The notes: generated from the sequence alone by a model not told the origin. A stretch of 50,000 nucleotides of DNA from Symbiodinium natans (GCA_905221605.1 CAJNDS010000136.1:317501-367500), one strand, 5' to 3'. Shown: positions 10,728 to 20,871, counted from the stretch's first letter. Program-made: numbers and translations.

Positions 10728-12581
10728 GACTTACTGGCTTTAGGGTTTCGGGTTTAGGGTATAGGGTTTTTAGGGTTTAGAGTTTAGAGTGATTGTAGGG
10801 TTTCGGGTTTAGGGTTTGAGGTTTAGGGTTTAGGGTTTGGGGTTTGTCACGAGTGCAGTTAACTTGGGGGCTGCTGGGCTCACAGATTTCATGGAGGCGG
10901 GCGAAGCCTCTTGGAAAAGGGTTTAGGGTTAAGGGTAGTTATACGTCGTTACGTAGGGTTCGCCGTCTAGAATACGTTACAACCAATTACAACTATAGGT
11001 GCCCTCCCCTAAACCCTACTGTAAACCCTAAACCCTAAACCCTAAACCCTAAACCCCATTTCGTGTCAGCTAGGCGGGTGGCAAAAAAAACATTTCTGAA
11101 CTATCTGTGAACCTCCAGGTAGGGTTTGATTAGGGTTTCGGGTGGCTTTTGGAAGGGGTCCATTGAGCCAATAGGGTCTATTTGTAGAACTTCTTCCGAA
11201 AAGGTAGTATAGGGAGACATAGAGGGAATGAGGAATTTGTGTCTGTAGAATTTCTTAAAAAAGGTAGTAGAGGGAGATATCGGGTGCTTTGCTCCCTTAT
11301 GTCCTACTGAGAGCCACTAGTCTTGAGGTGTAGGGGTTCCAGTTGTGCGGGGGTTGATCTGGCATAGATGTCATTGCTCCGTTGCACCGAACCCTAAACC
11401 CTAAACCCTAAACCCTAAACCCTAAACCCTAAGCCCGAAGCTCTAAGCCCTAAGCCTTAAGCCCTGAACCCTGAACCCGAGACGCAAGTGGCTCATGGAA
11501 ACCATTCAGGGCCCCCCCCCCCCCTCCCCCAAAGCCCACTTCAAGTTCGGGGCTCAAACTCAAGCACCCGCACTTATGACACATGGGTTATTGTGTGAAG
11601 GCCGAGAAGCGGGAACCAAAAAACTGCGCCCTGAACCCACTTCAGCGCTAGATCCTGAGGAGCTGCACGGGACCCTGAACCCTAAACCGCCTAAACCCCT
11701 AACCCCTTTGAACCCCCCAAACCCCCTAAACCCCCTAAACCCTCTAAACCCCCTGAACCTTCCTGAAGCCCCCTGAACCCCCCTGAACCCCTAAACCCTA
11801 AACACCCCTGAACCCCTAAACCCAGGAACGTCGACATCGCAGTCATGAGCGCAGCTCGGCGATACCACAGCGCAGATTTCTGGATTTGTAGTATGTTGGC
11901 AAAGCAACATGTCATTCTATGTATATATATATATATATTTGTTTATGTACTGTATATATATATATTATGTAACATAAGTGAAGTAATCTTTATGTCACAT
12001 CATGTAAACAGTAGCATATTAAAGTCTAGCGTTTTGGGCTGCATCCTCGGCTGAGCTCTGAAGCCCCGCACGGGTCGTTCAATATGGGTGTAATTGCACC
12101 CCGCCCTTTAACCACACATGAACCTCCACCCTAAACCCGAAACCCTAGACCCTAAACCCTAAACCCTAAACCCTAGCCCTAAACCCTAAACTGTATACCC
12201 TAAACCCTAAACCCTAAACTCTAAGATAGAGACGTAAGCCCGGAAGCCCAGAGCCTCCAACCCGAAAACCCCCAAAGCCCCCAAAATCCCCTTTACAAGC
12301 CTTGGCAAGCCACCAAAACCCCCAACAGCTCCGAAAAGCCCCGAAAAGCCCGTAAAAGCCCCTAAAAGCCCCTGAAAACCCTTTAAAGCACCTAAAGAGC
12401 CTCTAAATCCCAACGCTCTAAAACTGCTGACTGCTAGAATGCCCAGTGTAGGGTTTAGGGTTTAGGGCTACTCACGGCTATTCCCTTTTTGGGGGGCTTA
12501 GGTTCCCTTAGACACCCTTCAGGTAAACATGGGGCACCCTTATTTTGAAACCTAGGTGTTGCTGGGCATCCTAGAACCCCT

Positions 12582-12687
12582 GCAGTGGCGTTGATTTCCT
12601 TCGAGCTTCGGGACTTCGGGGCGTTGCGCTTGTCATGTTTCGAGGGTGACAGTGTCTGCATCAACAGTGGTGACAATGTGGTGTGTC
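12582..12687 (+). CDS. Exon-like island after a family-J element
   Basis: Plus-strand frame AVALISFELRDFGALRLSCF and EGDSVCINSGDNVVC with G/C-ending codons, preceded by CCTGCAG. It lies between the element at 12476-12575 and TTTAGGG repeats. The minus-strand ORF here is rich in Ser/Lys/Pro and less likely. Confidence 0.35.
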
Positions 12688-13300
12688 TAGGGTTTGGAGG
12701 TCTAGGGGTTCGTTGGTTTAGGGTTTAGGGCTTGGGGTTTAGGGTTTAGGGCCCAGGGGTTTTGTGTGACATTTCGGTAGAAAGCCCGGTCGGATTGCAA
12801 GCTTTGAGTCCGAGACCGGATTTTTTGTTGGCTGAATTAGGGTCTAGGGTTTAGGGTTTAGGGCTACTCGGCTCTTTCTTCATGTCTGTGCTGGGAGTGG
12901 CCTGGTTTTCTGCATGAGCATAGATGACCTGCTACTTGGACGTTTACTGTATTGGGTAGTAATATGTGTAGGGCTTTTTAAGTAGGGTGAGTATAGTTTG
13001 AATGGGTCATCGCCTTATTTAGTCTATGCCAGCACCAACGCCCCCCGGGATGGACAGAACTGAGCCAGGGCCAGACAAGAGATTGAAAGTAGAAGGGGCC
13101 ATTTTCTGAAACGAGGGGGTTTCGGCCACCTGCGGTTTGAGCTGTGGGTTTAGGGTTTTGGGTTTAGGGTTTACTTCAGGAAAGGAGTTCAGGTTTCCAG
13201 CTGCTTTCGCAGTCCGCGACTTTCCCTAAACCCTAAACCCTAAACCCTGAACCCTGAACCCTGAACCCTGAACCCTGAACCCTGAACCCTACAGTTGCAG

Positions 13301-13378
13301 TCTTGGCCCAGGCAATATGTGTATGGCTCTTCCTCGTCGTGTTCAGCATCTCTGCCAGTGGCATCTTTGGACTGGGAG
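13301..13378 (+). CDS. TIR/HET-like membrane protein, exon 1 (hydrophobic segment)
   Basis: After a TTGCAG acceptor the frame reads one membrane helix (core WLFLVVFSISASGIFGL). It ends in phase 1 at GGA-G, followed directly by a GC dinucleotide. Excluding 13379-13574 joins it in frame to the exon at 13575. The exon lies against a CCCTGAA array upstream and a family-B inverted-repeat element downstream. The start of the gene is not identified; islands near 12.87 kb could hold earlier exons. Frame continuity with exon 2 is seen in the sequence; the family assignment is inferred from exons 2-4. Confidence 0.55.
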
Positions 13379-13574
13379 GCTTGGTAGCTCAGTGGTACCC
13401 TTTACCCTTTTAGGGGATTTTTGGGTTTAGGGTTTAGGGTTCAGGGTTTCAGGCGGCTTGGTGGCCCAGTGGTACCCTTCTTTTGCACTTGTTTTTTGGT
13501 TCCGGGTTCCCTAATAAAGTAACCAACCAAAAAACAGGGTGCCCTTATGAAAATATGGTTACTGGGCTACTAAG
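13379..13574 (+). mobile_element. Family-B inverted-repeat element acting as an intron (introner-like)
   Basis: Left end CTTGGTAGCTCAGTGGTACC at 13380, right end GGTTACTGGGCTACTAAG at 13574; the ends are inverted repeats. Both sides carry GAGG (13376-13379 and 13575-13578), a 4-bp target duplication. The last G of the left copy plus the first C of the element makes a GC donor, and the element's AAG makes the acceptor. Splicing there adds one Gly codon and keeps the frame between exons 1 and 2. Inside are TTTAGGG-like repeats and a second left end at 13457, so the full inner copy is 13457-13574. Confidence 0.7.
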
Positions 13575-13846
13575 GAGGGAAGACTTACCTCATTGAACTC
13601 TTTGCCGGTGGCTTAGAGGAGACTCTGATGCTCACGCGGCGCGCCTTTTTGTTGCAAGCTCATCCCGCAGACGTCCGCCGTGACATCGTGTCGCGGCTTG
13701 CTAAGGTTCACATTCCAACCGTTGTGTTTCTCGTGGCCTTCTTCTACGGCCACCATTTCCGCTCTGCGCAGAAGATGTGGTTGGACAAGCTCTGCATACA
13801 TCAGACACGAGAGGAGTATAAGGAGTGGGGCCTCAAAGCGCTTCCC
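13575..13846 (+). CDS. TIR/HET-like membrane protein, exon 2 (second helix, D-K-x-C-I-x-Q motif)
   Basis: Starts right after the AAG end of the family-B element and continues the exon 1 frame. It encodes a basic stretch, a second hydrophobic helix (VVFLVAFFYG) and the motif KMWLDKLCIHQT, then a G-x-K-A-L-P segment. From memory, dinoflagellate proteomes hold many membrane proteins with a W/F-(L/I)-D-K-x-C-I-x-Q-T motif resembling TIR and fungal HET domains; no search was run. The proposed end is CCC followed by a GCTCCT donor (phase 0), because the motif order then runs straight into exon 3. The frame stays open to a TAA at 13898, so a later donor is possible. A 20-bp tandem repeat follows. 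Confidence 0.6.
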
Positions 13847-13894
13847 GCTCCTTGGCGCCTCGAAATCTTCAAAGGGTTCATGGCTCATATACCC

Positions 13895-14037
13895 CAATAA
13901 GGACTATAGTAGTACAATAAGGACTATAGTAGTACAATAAGGACTATAGTAGTACAATAAGGACTAATTATAGTACAATAAGGACTCTAGTAGTACAATA
14001 AGGACTAATTATAGTACAATAAGGACCATAGTAGTAC
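13895..14037 (+). repeat. 20-bp tandem repeat at the end of exon 2
   Basis: CAATAAGGACTATAGTAGTA repeated about seven times with insertions (CTAATTATAGTA). The first unit supplies the TAA that closes the exon 2 reading frame. Confidence 0.8.
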
Positions 14038-15325
14038 AGGGCATATGGTCCCAATTTTAGGGGTTCAAATTTGGTTCCCAAGGTTCAAAGGCCGTTTTTA
14101 AGGAAGCTGGGTGGCTAGACCGAGGAAAAAGCAGTATTCTGAGCGCCACATCCGTGCTCTGGTAGCTTCAACCGGGTTTTGGGGCTGTTAACAGCCTTAC
14201 TTACCCAAATAGCTGAGCTTTAAGCTTCTTGGGTGTCCTTTTTAAAGTGGGAAGAATCAAGTTTAACCTTTTTGCCCTTTTGGTTATGGGGGGGGGGGGG
14301 GGGGGCTATTGGAGAAGTAAGCAGCAGCCCAGTCCAATAGCCCATCGGCGAGAACAGCCTGAGCGTTGAAGGGGTCGCGTCGGGGCCAAGTTGCTAGGGT
14401 TTAGGGGCCTTTGTTTTTTGTTTTGTGTGTGCGGGCGGGGGGAACCCGAAACCATGATGTGGCCTGCAAAGCAATTGGCTCGCTTGGTGTTGTCTAGAAA
14501 GGGGCCCCAAGCCCTAACCTCTCCACATGGACGACTTCGCAACCTGGGTCTTACCTGTGCTGCCCTTAAACCCCCAAACCCCTAGACCCCTAAAAACCCC
14601 TTGCAACTAGCCGCTGTTGTTTTGGGGTTACTACCTGCTGTGCCTTATTCTCTGTGCCTTGTAATCTCAAGAGCTGAGACCGAAACTTGACTTTGGATGT
14701 GTGCAATGCACCATATTGGTAAGTGGGGTTATAAGTAGGGTAGCTGTAGCTATAGTTGGCTAAGGACCCTTATTTAGGATCCTCTGAGCCCTACTGATAG
14801 CTACCCATGAACCGTCAAGTAGGGTTTAGGGTTTAGGGTTGAGGGTTGAGGGTTTAGGGTTTAGGGTTTAGGGTTTGGGGTTTGGGGTTTAGGGTTTAGG
14901 GTTTGCGAGTCTCTTGATTTGATCCGAGGTAGGTTTGAAGGGCCCCATAGGTGCACAGTTGAACAAGCCATGTACCCTTTCCTACGTGCATCACTCCGTG
15001 CTGGGGTTGGATTTAGCTCTTGTATTGGGATTCTCTTTGTTGTGACTACATTGGGTAACAGGAAAGGATCATGGCTGACTCAGTTCTGAACTCCGAAGTT
15101 GGGCCAAAAAACCCTGATCGCGACCAATCACCGCCCCGCGGGGCGACTGCTGGACGGGTGGCAAAAAACCTTTACCTGTTAACCCCAAACCCGAAACCGT
15201 AAACCCCAAACCCTAACCCCAAACCCTAAACCCTAAACCCTAAACCCTAAACCCTAAACCCTAAACCCTAAACCCCAAACCCTAAACCCTAAACCTTAAA
15301 CCCCCAAAACCCTGAAGCCTCTGAG

Positions 15326-15403
15326 GAGATCGTCACTTTGTCGGACCGGATGCTGATCTTGTGGGACCCCGAGTACTTCGAGCGCCTGTGGTGCTGCGCC
15401 GAG
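15326..15403 (+). CDS. TIR/HET-like membrane protein, exon 3 (S-x-x-M-L-I-L-W...R-L-W-C-C-x-E motif)
   Basis: Acceptor CTGAG then GAG; reads in phase 0 through SDRMLILWDPEYFERLWCCAE and stops at GAG followed by a GC donor. The serine-Met-x-Leu-Trp and R-L-W-C-x-x-E pattern is what I expect just after exon 2's motif in this family, at about the expected spacing. Third codon positions are mostly G or C. CCCTAAA arrays lie upstream and TTTAGGG arrays downstream, so the flanking introns are mainly telomere-like. Islands between 13.9 and 15.3 kb could hold extra small exons that I cannot place. Confidence 0.6.
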
Positions 15404-15542
15404 GCCGGAGGTCTCCGGAAGCTCCGTAGTTTAGGGTTTAGGGTTCAGGGTTTAGGGTTTAGGGTTTAGGGTTTAGGGTTTTGGGTTTAGGGTTTAGGGT
15501 TTAGGGTGTTGGGTTTTGGGTTTTGGGTTTTGGGTTTATACT

Positions 15543-15636
15543 TTGGGATGTTCCCCCCTTATACTAGCAGTCCTGAATCGGGATTCTGATAGGGCGTACT
15601 AGAATCCCTATTCAGGACTGTTAGTAAGCGTCCCAA
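15543..15636 (+). mobile_element. Family-C inverted-repeat element
   Basis: TTGGGATGTTCCCCCCTTAT to GTTAGTAAGCGTCCCAA, with an inner inverted pair (AGTCCTGAATCGGGATTCTG / AATCCCTATTCAGGACT). No telomere array inside. It lies in the exon 3-4 intron of the TIR/HET-like gene. Confidence 0.6.
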
Positions 15637-15732
15637 GTAGTACTCCATAGTAAGACCCAGAGTTTGGGTTTAGGGGATTTTGAGGTTTAGGGTTTAGGGT
15701 TCAGAGTTCAGGGTTTAGGGTTTGGGCGGCTT

Positions 15733-15847
15733 GGTGGCCCAGTGGTACCTTTTTTGAACTTTTTTTGGTTCAAGGTTCCCTTATAAAGTAACCAACCACA
15801 GAAAAGGGGTGCCCTTGTTCTAGTAAGGTTCCTGGGCTACGAAGTAG
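15733..15847 (+). mobile_element. Family-B element in the exon 3-4 intron
   Basis: CTTGGTGGCCCAGTGGTACC to GGTTCCTGGGCTACGAAG with the same core as other copies. No target duplication is visible; its left flank GGGCGG after telomere repeats matches the flank of the inner copy at 13457, as if this junction was copied as a unit. Confidence 0.55.
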
Positions 15848-16396
15848 TACTCCATACTAGAACCCAGAGCCAGCCGCACCTTTTTTAGGGATCAGGTTCC
15901 TTTATTTCAGCTTTTTGAAACCAAAAAGGGCACTCTTGTTATTCCTAAGTTGCTCTTGGGTCTAGTGTAGGAGAAATATCTTAGTTGTAATTTTTTACCC
16001 GATCTCAGTATCATATCATGTTATCATGTCATTTTTGTTGTGTTGACCTTCTAGTCTTTTGAATTGAATTCTACTATGGTATTCTAGTATGTGGTCATAT
16101 ACTCGAAATTTTCAGTATGTTCGTACATTAGCAAGTACTTATATATATATATATATATAGATAATTTGACTTTTATATCACTACATTGTTATATTGTATG
16201 GCTTGAGTTCTCACAAGTGCCCCAACATCGTAAAGCTTTCCTCGGCACCCTGAACCCTAAACCTGCCTTGCACGTGTGTCAGAGTCTAAGCCTAATCAAT
16301 CCCTAAACCCTGAACCCTAAACCCTAAACCCTAAACCCTAAACCCTAAACCCTAAACCCTGAACCCTAAACCCTGAACCCTGAACTCCTGGTCAAG

Positions 16397-16444
16397 GTCG
16401 CCATCTTTTGCTCCACCAAATCCGGAGCCGATCAGGTCGACTTC
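16397..16444 (+). CDS. TIR/HET-like membrane protein, exon 4
   Basis: Acceptor CAAG then GTC GCC ATC, phase 0, continuing the C-C-A-E of exon 3 into VAIFCSTKSGADQVDF. I end it at TTC followed by a GTGCGG donor because the next expected block (V-P-L-W-x-A-P-W) then joins in phase 0 at 18941. The frame is also open to 16477, where AAG precedes GTCGGT, so that end is an alternative. The exon sits between a CCCTAAA/CCCTGAA array and a short TTTAGGG array. Confidence 0.5.
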
Positions 16445-16535
16445 GTGCGGATCTTGGCCCAGGTTGTGCATGGAAAGGTCGGTTTAGGGTTTAGGGTTTA
16501 GGGTCGGTTTCTTCAAACTCATGGAACTTAGTGTG

Positions 16536-16606
16536 GGGAGGGAATGAGGTGCCCTACTTATACCCTTTAAGGGATTATACAGGGTACCTCATTCCCTCAT
16601 TCGCTA
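16536..16606 (+). mobile_element. Short palindromic element
   Basis: GGGAGGGAATGAGGTGCCCT and AGGGTACCTCATTCCCTCAT form a near-perfect inverted repeat around TTATACCCTTTAAGGG. Related GGGAATGAGG text occurs near 11220. It lies in the intron after exon 4. Confidence 0.5.
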
Positions 16607-17039
16607 CTACCCAACAGTAGGGGAAAGGTCGGTTGCTTCAAACTTCAGAAGTCCCGGGCTTCCCAGGCGTAGGTTTGAACCTGATCTCTATTTTTTATTA
16701 CCCTGAACGGTTTAGGGTTTAGGGTTTAGGGTTTAGGGTTTTAATCCCTCAGATACTCCTTATGCAGCCATAAAGAGTTTCATCGGGGCCCCCCCCCAAC
16801 CCATCCACTCCAAGGCTTCCTAAGCCCTGAGCAGGCAAGATACGGTACTCTGGGATTCGCACCGGCTGGAGGTTTTGGACGGTTTAGGGTTTAGGGTTTA
16901 GGGTTTAGGGTTTAGGGTTTAGGGTTTAGGGTTGCCTCTCTTTCTGCGCAGCAGCACACCCCCGCACAAGCAAGTCACTCTGAAATTTATATTCGGCTGG
17001 CTTTGTTTAGGCGTTCACGCAAAAGGGTTGCATATACAT

Positions 17040-17072
<33 letters not shown>

Positions 17073-17517
17073 TATGATCGGGGGCGCCCGGTCCCCCCCC
17101 CCCCTCCGTCCCCCCCTTGGTTGGGGGTTGTTGCTAGGCTTTAGGCTTTATGGTTTAGGGTTTAGGGCTTCTGAGTTGTCATACGATGCGTAGGTTTAGG
17201 GTTTAAGGTTTGGGGTTTAGGGTCTACGGTAGGGTATAACTTAAGGTGTTGGACTTGGGGTTTAAGATTAAGGTTGGGGTTTGGGTTTAAGGTTTAGATT
17301 TAGGGTTAAGGGGAGGGGGGTTTCGGGTTTAGTGCTTGGACCCAAATGGTTGGCGGTCCCAAGTCGCCGCAAACCGAAGGCAACCATAGCCATGAAGAAA
17401 GTACCCCCCCCCCCCTAAACCCTAAACGAGGGCTTTAGGGCTTGAGGGGTTTCGAAGCTCCCCAAACTCGAAAGACCTGCTTGTGGTACACTGTGGTACA
17501 CATGCCCAGAAGCACCA

Positions 17518-17605
17518 AAACCCTAAACCCTAAACCCTAAACCCTAAACCCTAAACCCTAAACCCTAAACCCTAAACCCTAAACCCTAAACCCTAACCCT
17601 AAATA
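17518..17605 (-). repeat. CCCTAAA array
   Basis: Twelve units ending at the nested coding block that begins at about 17609. Confidence 0.9.
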
Positions 17606-17608
17606 CCC

Positions 17609-18596
17609 TTTGCACGCCACATCAGATCGAGCGACCCGCGGTCCGCCCATTGCCCAGCATGTTTTTCCACCTCGCAAACGGTCCTGCAACAGTCCAGTGC
17701 GCTGGAGACACTTGCAGCTTAAAGTTTGCGATGGTCGACGACTGGCGCATCCTTGCGGGCACTCTCCTGCTGGTGATGGGCCTATACAGGCGACATTTCA
17801 GCAAACGCTGCCGCATGCAAGGCGGCTTCCTTCTTGGAGGCGTTTATGGTCGTCCTGTGTGTTCTTGGGAAGCTTACCACCTGCTGCGTCTCGCTGAACG
17901 CTGCTTCCGTAGAGGAGCTCAGCGTTCTTCGGATGGAGGCAGCGGTGGTGAAGTTGGTCCTGGCGTGCAGCTGGATGGTGCTTGTCGTGGTGCCTGCCTG
18001 GCACGGCACTGCGCCGCTGCGCCGGATTTTTCTCTCCATGAGATTCCCGGGAGGAAGGCCTATCCAGCAGGCGCTGGCTCTTCGGCGGGTGCTGAAGAAG
18101 TTCCGTGTCCGCTGCCTCATCGCCGAGTTGCGCAGTGGGCAGACGATCAAGAATGAAACCTTCAGCTTGATCCGCAGCGCTGACCTCTTCGCTGCACTGG
18201 GCACCAACACATTCGGAGTCTACACCGGACATGAAGCGTGCACGGCCAAAGAGGTCGAGGAATGGCAAAAGCTGCGGCTGCAAGAGCCAACGCGGCCGCC
18301 GATCGCTCTGATCGACATGCGGCTTCCAGGCCAGCGCTTTGAGCGGGGAGTCGCCGGCAGACTCTTCGGAGGGAACCGGCGCTTGATCCTGGCCGTACGA
18401 GGAGAAGGCCAACACGGTGCCGAACCACGTCGTACGTGACATGCTCTCCCATGTCGCGGCGTTCGGGCACCAACAGACCTGCCCGGCCCACAAGGGCAGG
18501 AAGCGGGCCTGCGCATGTGGCCTTAGCCGCATCACTGTGGTGCTGCAGCGCATGGCCGCTGCAAAGTCTCCCAGGCGGCGTCAGCGAAAGGGATGA
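17609..18596 (+). CDS. GC-rich coding block nested between exons 4 and 5; frame changes, possible pseudogene
   Basis: About 1 kb free of telomere repeats with strongly G/C-ending plus-strand codons. The best frame changes along its length: 17609-17720, then 17717-17785 in a second frame (VDDWRILAGTLLLVMG), then 17777-18385 back in the first frame (two hydrophobic stretches near VVLCVLG and WMVLVVVPAW, then LRRVLKKFRVRCLIAELRSG and VEEWQKLRLQE), then a third frame to a TGA at 18594 (Cys/Lys/Arg-rich tail). Each change is one base, so either the block is decayed or the assembly has indels. Minus-strand ORFs here are shadows. I do not recognise the product. K-K-F-R-V-R weakly recalls the K-H-F-R-V-Q exon at 24.9 kb. 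Confidence 0.5.
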
Positions 18597-18860
18597 GCCA
18601 AAGTGGCGGCGCTGCAAGGAATTCATAATTCATTTTGGTTTTTTGAAATGGACAGTGCGCGGCCGCAGGGACCTGTAAAACCTGACCTCTTATCCCGCAT
18701 GTTCGGATTGAAGTGTATCAGTTCGGAATGGTCCCTGATGGCTCTTCGTGCTAGCTCCAGAGTTGCATGCAAATTAACATTGCAATAGCATCAAGCGCAA
18801 GCGGAAAAAAAAGATCTCGACAGGAGTTGCCTCGCCCGCTTGTGCCAGTGTGAGAGTCGA
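18597..18860 (+). other. Possible 3' untranslated region of the nested block
   Basis: Continues from the TGA at 18594 without telomere repeats or a convincing frame until the (CCCCAAA)n array. It contains an A-rich run near 18805. It could be the 3' UTR or decayed continuation of the nested block. No polyadenylation signal can be named with confidence. Confidence 0.25.
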
Positions 18861-18861
18861 A

Positions 18862-18930
18862 ATACCCCAAACCCCAAACCCCAAACCCCAAACCCCAAAC
18901 CCCAAACCCCAAACCCCAAACCCCTAAACC
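18862..18930 (-). repeat. CCCCAAA variant array
   Basis: About nine near-perfect CCCCAAA units, a TTTGGGG variant that has been amplified as its own array immediately before exon 5. Confidence 0.85.
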
Positions 18931-18940
18931 CCACACCAAG

Positions 18941-18993
18941 GTGCCTCTTTGGATGGCGCCATGGGTTCTCTCCACACTCTTGACACAGGACGG
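18941..18993 (+). CDS. TIR/HET-like membrane protein, probable exon 5 (VPLWMAPW helix)
   Basis: CCAAG acceptor then GTG CCT CTT TGG, reading VPLWMAPWVLSTLLTQDG. A P-L-W-x-A-P-W block at the start of a membrane helix is what I recall following the exon 4 region in this family. Phase 0 agrees with exon 4 if that exon ends at 16444. The 3' end is uncertain; a GC lies at 18994-18995. It follows directly on a (CCCCAAA)n array. The gap to exon 4 contains the separate coding block 17609-18596. Confidence 0.45.
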
Positions 18994-19119
18994 GCAAGGG
19001 TTTAGAGGTCTTAAACCCTAAGCCCTAAACCGACATACCTTAAACCTGAAGAACCGCAAATCCAAAAAATCCTATATGCCCCTCTAAGCCCTAAATACCT
19101 GCAACCCTAAAAACCGCAG

Positions 19120-19248
19120 ACCCTCAACAAGCTAGGAGAAGCATGTCCTCTCATGAATGTCTTCAGGGGCATCCAAGATCCTGGCATGGAGCAGCTTTTA
19201 AGGGAGCAAGACAAAAATGCCTTGAACGCCGACTACCGTGGCTGTTGA
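19120..19248 (+). CDS. Probable terminal exon
   Basis: CCGCAG acceptor, then 42 codons and a TGA (19246-19248). Reads TLNKLGEACPLMNVFRGIQD and PGMEQLLREQDKNALNADYR. Hydrophilic, helix-like, without low complexity; other frames have stops. It may close a gene other than the TIR/HET-like one, or be the last exon of an isoform. No family recognised. Confidence 0.45.
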   Translation, partial: TLNKLGEACPLMNVFRGIQDPGMEQLLREQDKNALNADYRGC

Positions 19249-19301
19249 GGGACCTGAGCTGCGACACCCGAATCAAGAGAGCACATTATGACCCATAAAG
19301 C

Positions 19302-19400
19302 ATATACATATATATATATATACATATGTATCTGTATGTATACTTATAAGAGATGCTAGTACATACATATATATGTATATATACAGATGTACATATACAC
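19302..19400 (+). repeat. (TA)n and ATACATAT-rich stretch
   Basis: AT-rich with repeated ACATATATATA words; other (TA)n runs at 11919-11965, 16140-16160, 17040-17056 and 35233-35248. Confidence 0.85.
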
Positions 19401-19596
19401 ATCCCTCATCCCTCTCCCTGATCGGACAAGGGTATCGTGTTTTGAAGTTCCGCTTCACAACAGAGCGCAGCCCCGGGGGTTGTAAGGTTTAGGGTTTCGG
19501 CTGCAAGAGACCTGGATGCAACACAAGGGTTTCGGTGTCTAGGCTTTAGGGCTATTGTACGGTTGAGCTCCTTCAGTTTAGGGTTTCGGGGTTTCT

Positions 19597-19701
19597 AGCT
19601 TGGCGTTCAAGATGTACAAGCGGTGGTCTGACACTGATGCGGATGGTTGGGGGCGATTTGCGGGGTTCCAGCGGCAAGCTGATGAGGTCAAGAGTCTGGG
19701 T
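19597..19701 (+). CDS. Exon-like island
   Basis: Reads SLAFKMYKRWSDTDADGWGR then FAGFQRQADEVKSLG, plus strand, between degenerate telomere-like repeats and a TTTAGGG array. The D-T-D-A-D-G-W-G run recalls an EF-hand loop (D-x-D-x-D-G) but lacks the final Glu, so calcium binding is not claimed. Confidence 0.42.
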
Positions 19702-20633
19702 CCAGGGTTTAGGGTTTAGGGTTTAGGGTTTAGGGCTTAGGGCTTAGGGCTTAGGGCTTAGGGCTTACTGTTTACGGCTTAGCTGACTTTGCCACCAACG
19801 TCAGCTCCAGCTGCTGCATTCTCCGAAGTGTGGTCGGGTTCCTGTAGCAACACGGCCTCTTGCGCTGAAGAGCGCATCATTCAAAAAAGAACTGTCCATG
19901 GTCCATGCAAACATACCCGAAACCCTAAACCCTAAGCAACCTTAAATCCTAAGCCCTAAACCCCAAACCCTAAGCCCCAAACCCTAAACCCTAAATGTTG
20001 CATCATTCAAAAAAGAGAACTGCCCATGTAGACATGTAGCGTGGCCAGCTGGCGCTGTGTGCAGGTAGCATGCGAGACACGGCAGGTGTCTGTTAACCCT
20101 TTGTCTTAGTAGCATTGACTCCTCAATTCAGGACCTTAGGCCCTCTTTGGGGGGGTTTGCGTTCCCTGAGAAGCCCCTTCAAACAAAAAAGGGCGCCCTT
20201 CTGTTTCCTAGGTTACTCCGAGTTGCAATATACCTGCAAGAGTATCTGACAGGTGCTCAGCATCTCGATCTCCGAACGGCTTTTCAGCCTGAAGCCCGAC
20301 TTTAACCAACTCTCTAAGGGATTTTTCCACAGTTCCGTTGAGTGGCTGAAGGTGCTTGGTTGCCTTGCTTCAACGACATGTACGAAATTCGAACGGGTTT
20401 AGGGTTTAGGGTTTAGGGTCACCGGGTCAAGCAGCTTCCAGATTCAAAAGGGTCTAGGGTCTAGGGTCTAGGCTTTAGGGTTTAGGGGTTAGGGTTTAGG
20501 ATTTTTGGGTTTTGGGTTTAGGGTTTTGGGCTCAGGGCTTAGGGTTTTCGGGGGGCTCGCGTGAGTTTCCAGGGTCCGGCTTAAGCTTGCCAAGGTTTTT
20601 CAGGGTTTTGGGGGGGCTTCAGGTTGGGGATGC

Positions 20634-20836
20634 TCCCCCTTATGCTGACAGCCCTCACTCCCTAAACCCTAAACCCTAAACCCTAAACCCTAAACCCTAA
20701 ACCCTAAACCCTAAACCCTAAACCCTAAACCCTAAACCCTAAACCCTAAACCCTAAACCCTAAACCCTGGGGGGTTACAGTGGCCCCTCTTCTAATCCCC
20801 ATTAAGGACTGTTAGTATAAGGAGGGAACATCCCAA
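20634..20836 (+). mobile_element. Family-C element split by a CCCTAAA array
   Basis: Left arm TTGGGGATGCTCCCCCTTAT, then (CCCTAAA)n at 20652-20769, then the right arm ending TAAGGAGGGAACATCCCAA. Same ends as 15543-15636. The array replaces part of the left half. Another copy with a lost left end is at 31149-31233. Confidence 0.6.
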
Positions 20837-20871
20837 GTTTCGGGGCTCGGACTTCCAGCTGTGATGTGTCA

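Noticed and set aside
12207-12413. 68-codon Gly/Phe-rich minus ORF
   Set aside because: It is a translation of degenerate CCCCNAAA-type telomere-like repeats.
16840-16870. tRNA-like T-arm (GGGATTCGCACCGG)
   Set aside because: No acceptor stem or anticodon arm can be folded at tRNA spacing; no tRNA found anywhere in the window.
17798-18553. 251-codon minus ORF
   Set aside because: It is the shadow of the plus-strand coding block; the plus strand has the G/C-ending codon bias and hydrophobic helices.
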